A stretch of DNA of 8,796 nt from Dehalococcoidia bacterium UBA5629 (lineage in GTDB: Bacteria > Chloroflexota > Dehalococcoidia > GIF9 > UBA5629), in contig DIKB01000101.1 of assembly GCA_002421445.1 (NCBI GenBank), forward strand, positions 1 to 8,796, read 5' to 3'. Of this stretch, positions 7,534 to 8,796 are shown in pieces. The notes beneath the pieces were generated by a model. The model searched no databases. It saw nothing but the letters and a program-made list of their open reading frames with translations, and was not told the origin of the DNA. Within the stretch, counting starts at the first letter, position 1. Each line of letters starts with the position of its first letter. The position numbers and the translations under genes were made by a program.

Positions 7534-7570
7534 CCCGGTACTTTAATAAACTATCGCGAAAGTACCGGGG
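7533..7570. terminator. Strong hairpin between convergent genes, probable bidirectional terminator
   Basis: CCCCGGTACTTT (7533-7544) and AAAGTACCGGGG (7559-7570) form a perfect 12-bp stem with a 14-nt loop. It lies 68 nt after the CAP stop codon and 44 nt after the hcp stop codon. Neither strand has a proper T tract after the stem, so it is not a textbook intrinsic terminator; it may act as a 3'-end stabiliser or a factor-assisted terminator. The hairpin itself is certain; its role is inferred from position. Confidence 0.6.
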
Positions 7571-7614
7571 ATTAAAGAATCGACGAAGCGTATTACTTCA
7601 TATCGCCATGAGAA

Positions 7615-8796
7615 TTAACCGAGTATCGCTTTCATGTCCGCCTGTGGGGTGGATATCGGCTTAATGGCGAATTTCTCAACGAGGACATTAAGCACAGTCG
7701 GGGAAACGAACGCCGGCAGAGTTGGGCCCAGGTAGATATTCTTAATACCGAGCGATAGAAGAGTCAGCAGAATGCAAACAGCTTTCTGCTCGTACCAGGA
7801 AAGCACCAGCGTTAACGGCAGTTCGTTGACATCGCACTTAAAGGCTTCAGCGAGCGCCACGGCAACCTTGATCGCGGAATAAGCGTCATTACACTGTCCT
7901 ATATCCAGCAGGCGGGGCAGGCCGCCGATTTCGCCGATATTGAGGTCATTAAAGCGGTATTTCCCGCAGCCCAGGGTCAGCACCACCGTATCCATGGGGG
8001 TTTGCTTGACGAAATTCGTGTAATAATTACGGCCTGTCCGCGCGCCGTCACATCCTCCGACCAGGAAGAAATGTCTGATACCGCCGGACTTCACCGCCTC
8101 TATAAGTTTTTCCGCCACGCCCATGACGGTATTGCGGGCAAAGCCGGTCATCAGTTCGGTGCCGCCATTGATGCCGGTGAACTGCTTGTCCTCAGCCCAG
8201 CCGCCCAGTTCCAGTGCTTTGTCGATCAGTGGAGTGAAATCCTTCTTCCCATCCTTATCGGGTATATGCTTTAATCCGGGATAGCCGACCACTGACGTTG
8301 TGAAAATATTTTCGGCGTATGATTCTTTTGGCGGCATAATGCAATTGGTGGTATATAAAATTGGCGCCGGAAGCTCATTAAACTCCTTCTGCTGGTTCTG
8401 CCAGGCGGTACCGTAATTACCCTTCAAATGATCATATTTCTTCAGCTCAGGATAGCCGTGTGCCGGCAGCATTTCCCCGTGCGTGTAGATGTTAATGCCT
8501 TTGCCTTCCGTCTGTTCAAGAAGGTGCTTGAGGTCAAGCAGATCATGGCCGGTCACCACGATAAACGGCCCCTTCTCCACCATCATAGTCACTTTAGTGG
8601 GCACCGGATGTCCGAAGGTCGAAGTATTGGCTTCATCCAGCAGCGCCATGCACTTGAGATTAACCTGCCCGAACTCCATAATAAGCCCCAGCCATTCAGC
8701 TACGCTGTGTGTTTCCCCAATAGCCCGCATCCCCGTATAGAACCATGCCGTTACCTCTGTGTCATTTTTCCCCAGGACGTGGGCGTGCCAGGCGTA
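7615..8796 (-). CDS. hcp: Hybrid-cluster protein (hydroxylamine / NO reductase), C-terminal part
   Basis: Hcp carries the unusual [4Fe-2S-2O] hybrid cluster; it reduces hydroxylamine in vitro and is thought to handle nitric oxide or protein nitrosylation in anaerobes. The frame stays open to the window edge: 22 codons (beginning YAWHAHVLG) precede the Met at 8730, which is therefore internal. In the 393 visible residues all eight cluster ligands appear: H84 (GHD), E108 (HGEM), C152 (TTNC), C249 (GGCDGAR), C277 (LGCGKYRF), C302 (GQCNDA), E336 and K338 (WYEQK). Their spacing follows Desulfovibrio Hcp (H244, E268, C312, C406, C434, C459, E494, K496) nearly exactly. About 150 N-terminal residues with the first Fe-S cluster lie outside the window, so class I versus class II and any regulatory site cannot be judged. 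It is convergent with the CAP gene, so not in its operon. Confidence 0.96.
   Translation of the reverse strand, partial: YAWHAHVLGKNDTEVTAWFYTGMRAIGETHSVAEWLGLIMEFGQVNLKCMALLDEANTSTFGHPVPTKVTMMVEKGPFIVVTGHDLLDLKHLLEQTEGKGINIYTHGEMLPAHGYPELKKYDHLKGNYGTAWQNQQKEFNELPAPILYTTNCIMPPKESYAENIFTTSVVGYPGLKHIPDKDGKKDFTPLIDKALELGGWAEDKQFTGINGGTELMTGFARNTVMGVAEKLIEAVKSGGIRHFFLVGGCDGARTGRNYYTNFVKQTPMDTVVLTLGCGKYRFNDLNIGEIGGLPRLLDIGQCNDAYSAIKVAVALAEAFKCDVNELPLTLVLSWYEQKAVCILLTLLSLGIKNIYLGPTLPAFVSPTVLNVLVEKFAIKPISTPQADMKAILG

Larger units (their letters stand above)
7465..7614. other. Convergent intergenic region
   Basis: This 150-bp region separates the CAP gene (plus) from hcp (minus), which point at each other. 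It holds two inverted repeats described separately and a minor ACAT/ATGT hairpin at 7481-7493 with a TTCGG loop. No coding sequence is seen. Confidence 0.7.

Noticed and set aside
7615..8730. hcp starting at ATG 8730
   Set aside because: The frame continues upstream to the window edge with Hcp-like residues, and Hcp is about 540 aa long, so this Met is internal.

Overview
The window looks like chromosomal housekeeping DNA from a bacterium of about 50% GC. The best guess is an anaerobic member of the Chloroflexota, possibly Dehalococcoidia-like. This rests on the SecA variant (DEVDN instead of the usual DEVDS Walker B region, and an extra segment before the ITYGTNNEFGFDYLRDN block), a form I associate with that phylum, and on the presence of a hybrid-cluster protein. 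It is recognition from memory, not a computed phylogeny, and the phylum call is only moderately certain.

Layout. (1) Positions 1-459, minus strand: the first 153 codons of an endonuclease III-type DNA glycosylase, cut by the left window edge just after its catalytic Asp. (2) Positions 460-579: a short divergent promoter region with a perfect TATAAT on each strand. (3) Positions 580-5975, plus strand: a tightly packed probable operon, prs (PRPP synthase) - secA (Sec translocase motor) - polX (X-family DNA polymerase with PHP exonuclease), with gaps of 8 and 21 nt. (4) Positions 5976-6099: a gap holding a good sigma70-type promoter. (5) Positions 6100-7464, plus strand: a membrane-anchored protein made of two zinc ribbons, one transmembrane helix, a CAP/SCP domain and a beta-rich C-terminus. 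It has no ATG, GTG or TTG in the place where its N-terminus must lie; the best candidate start is an ATT behind a good ribosome binding site. (6) Positions 7465-7614: a convergent intergenic region with a perfect 12-bp hairpin and a second smaller hairpin next to it. (7) Positions 7615-8796, minus strand: the C-terminal 393 residues of a hybrid-cluster protein (Hcp) with all eight hybrid-cluster ligands, running off the right edge.

How the genes relate. prs feeds nucleotide, histidine, tryptophan and NAD synthesis; polX and the divergent nth-like gene both belong to base-excision repair, so there is a loose nucleotide-metabolism and repair theme around secA. The CAP protein has its own promoter and appears independent. 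Hcp is convergent to it and probably deals with nitrosative stress.

I see no phage, insertion sequence, CRISPR array, tRNA or rRNA, and nothing that amounts to a new defence or metabolic system. The most unusual points are the start of the CAP protein and the hairpin pair between the convergent genes.
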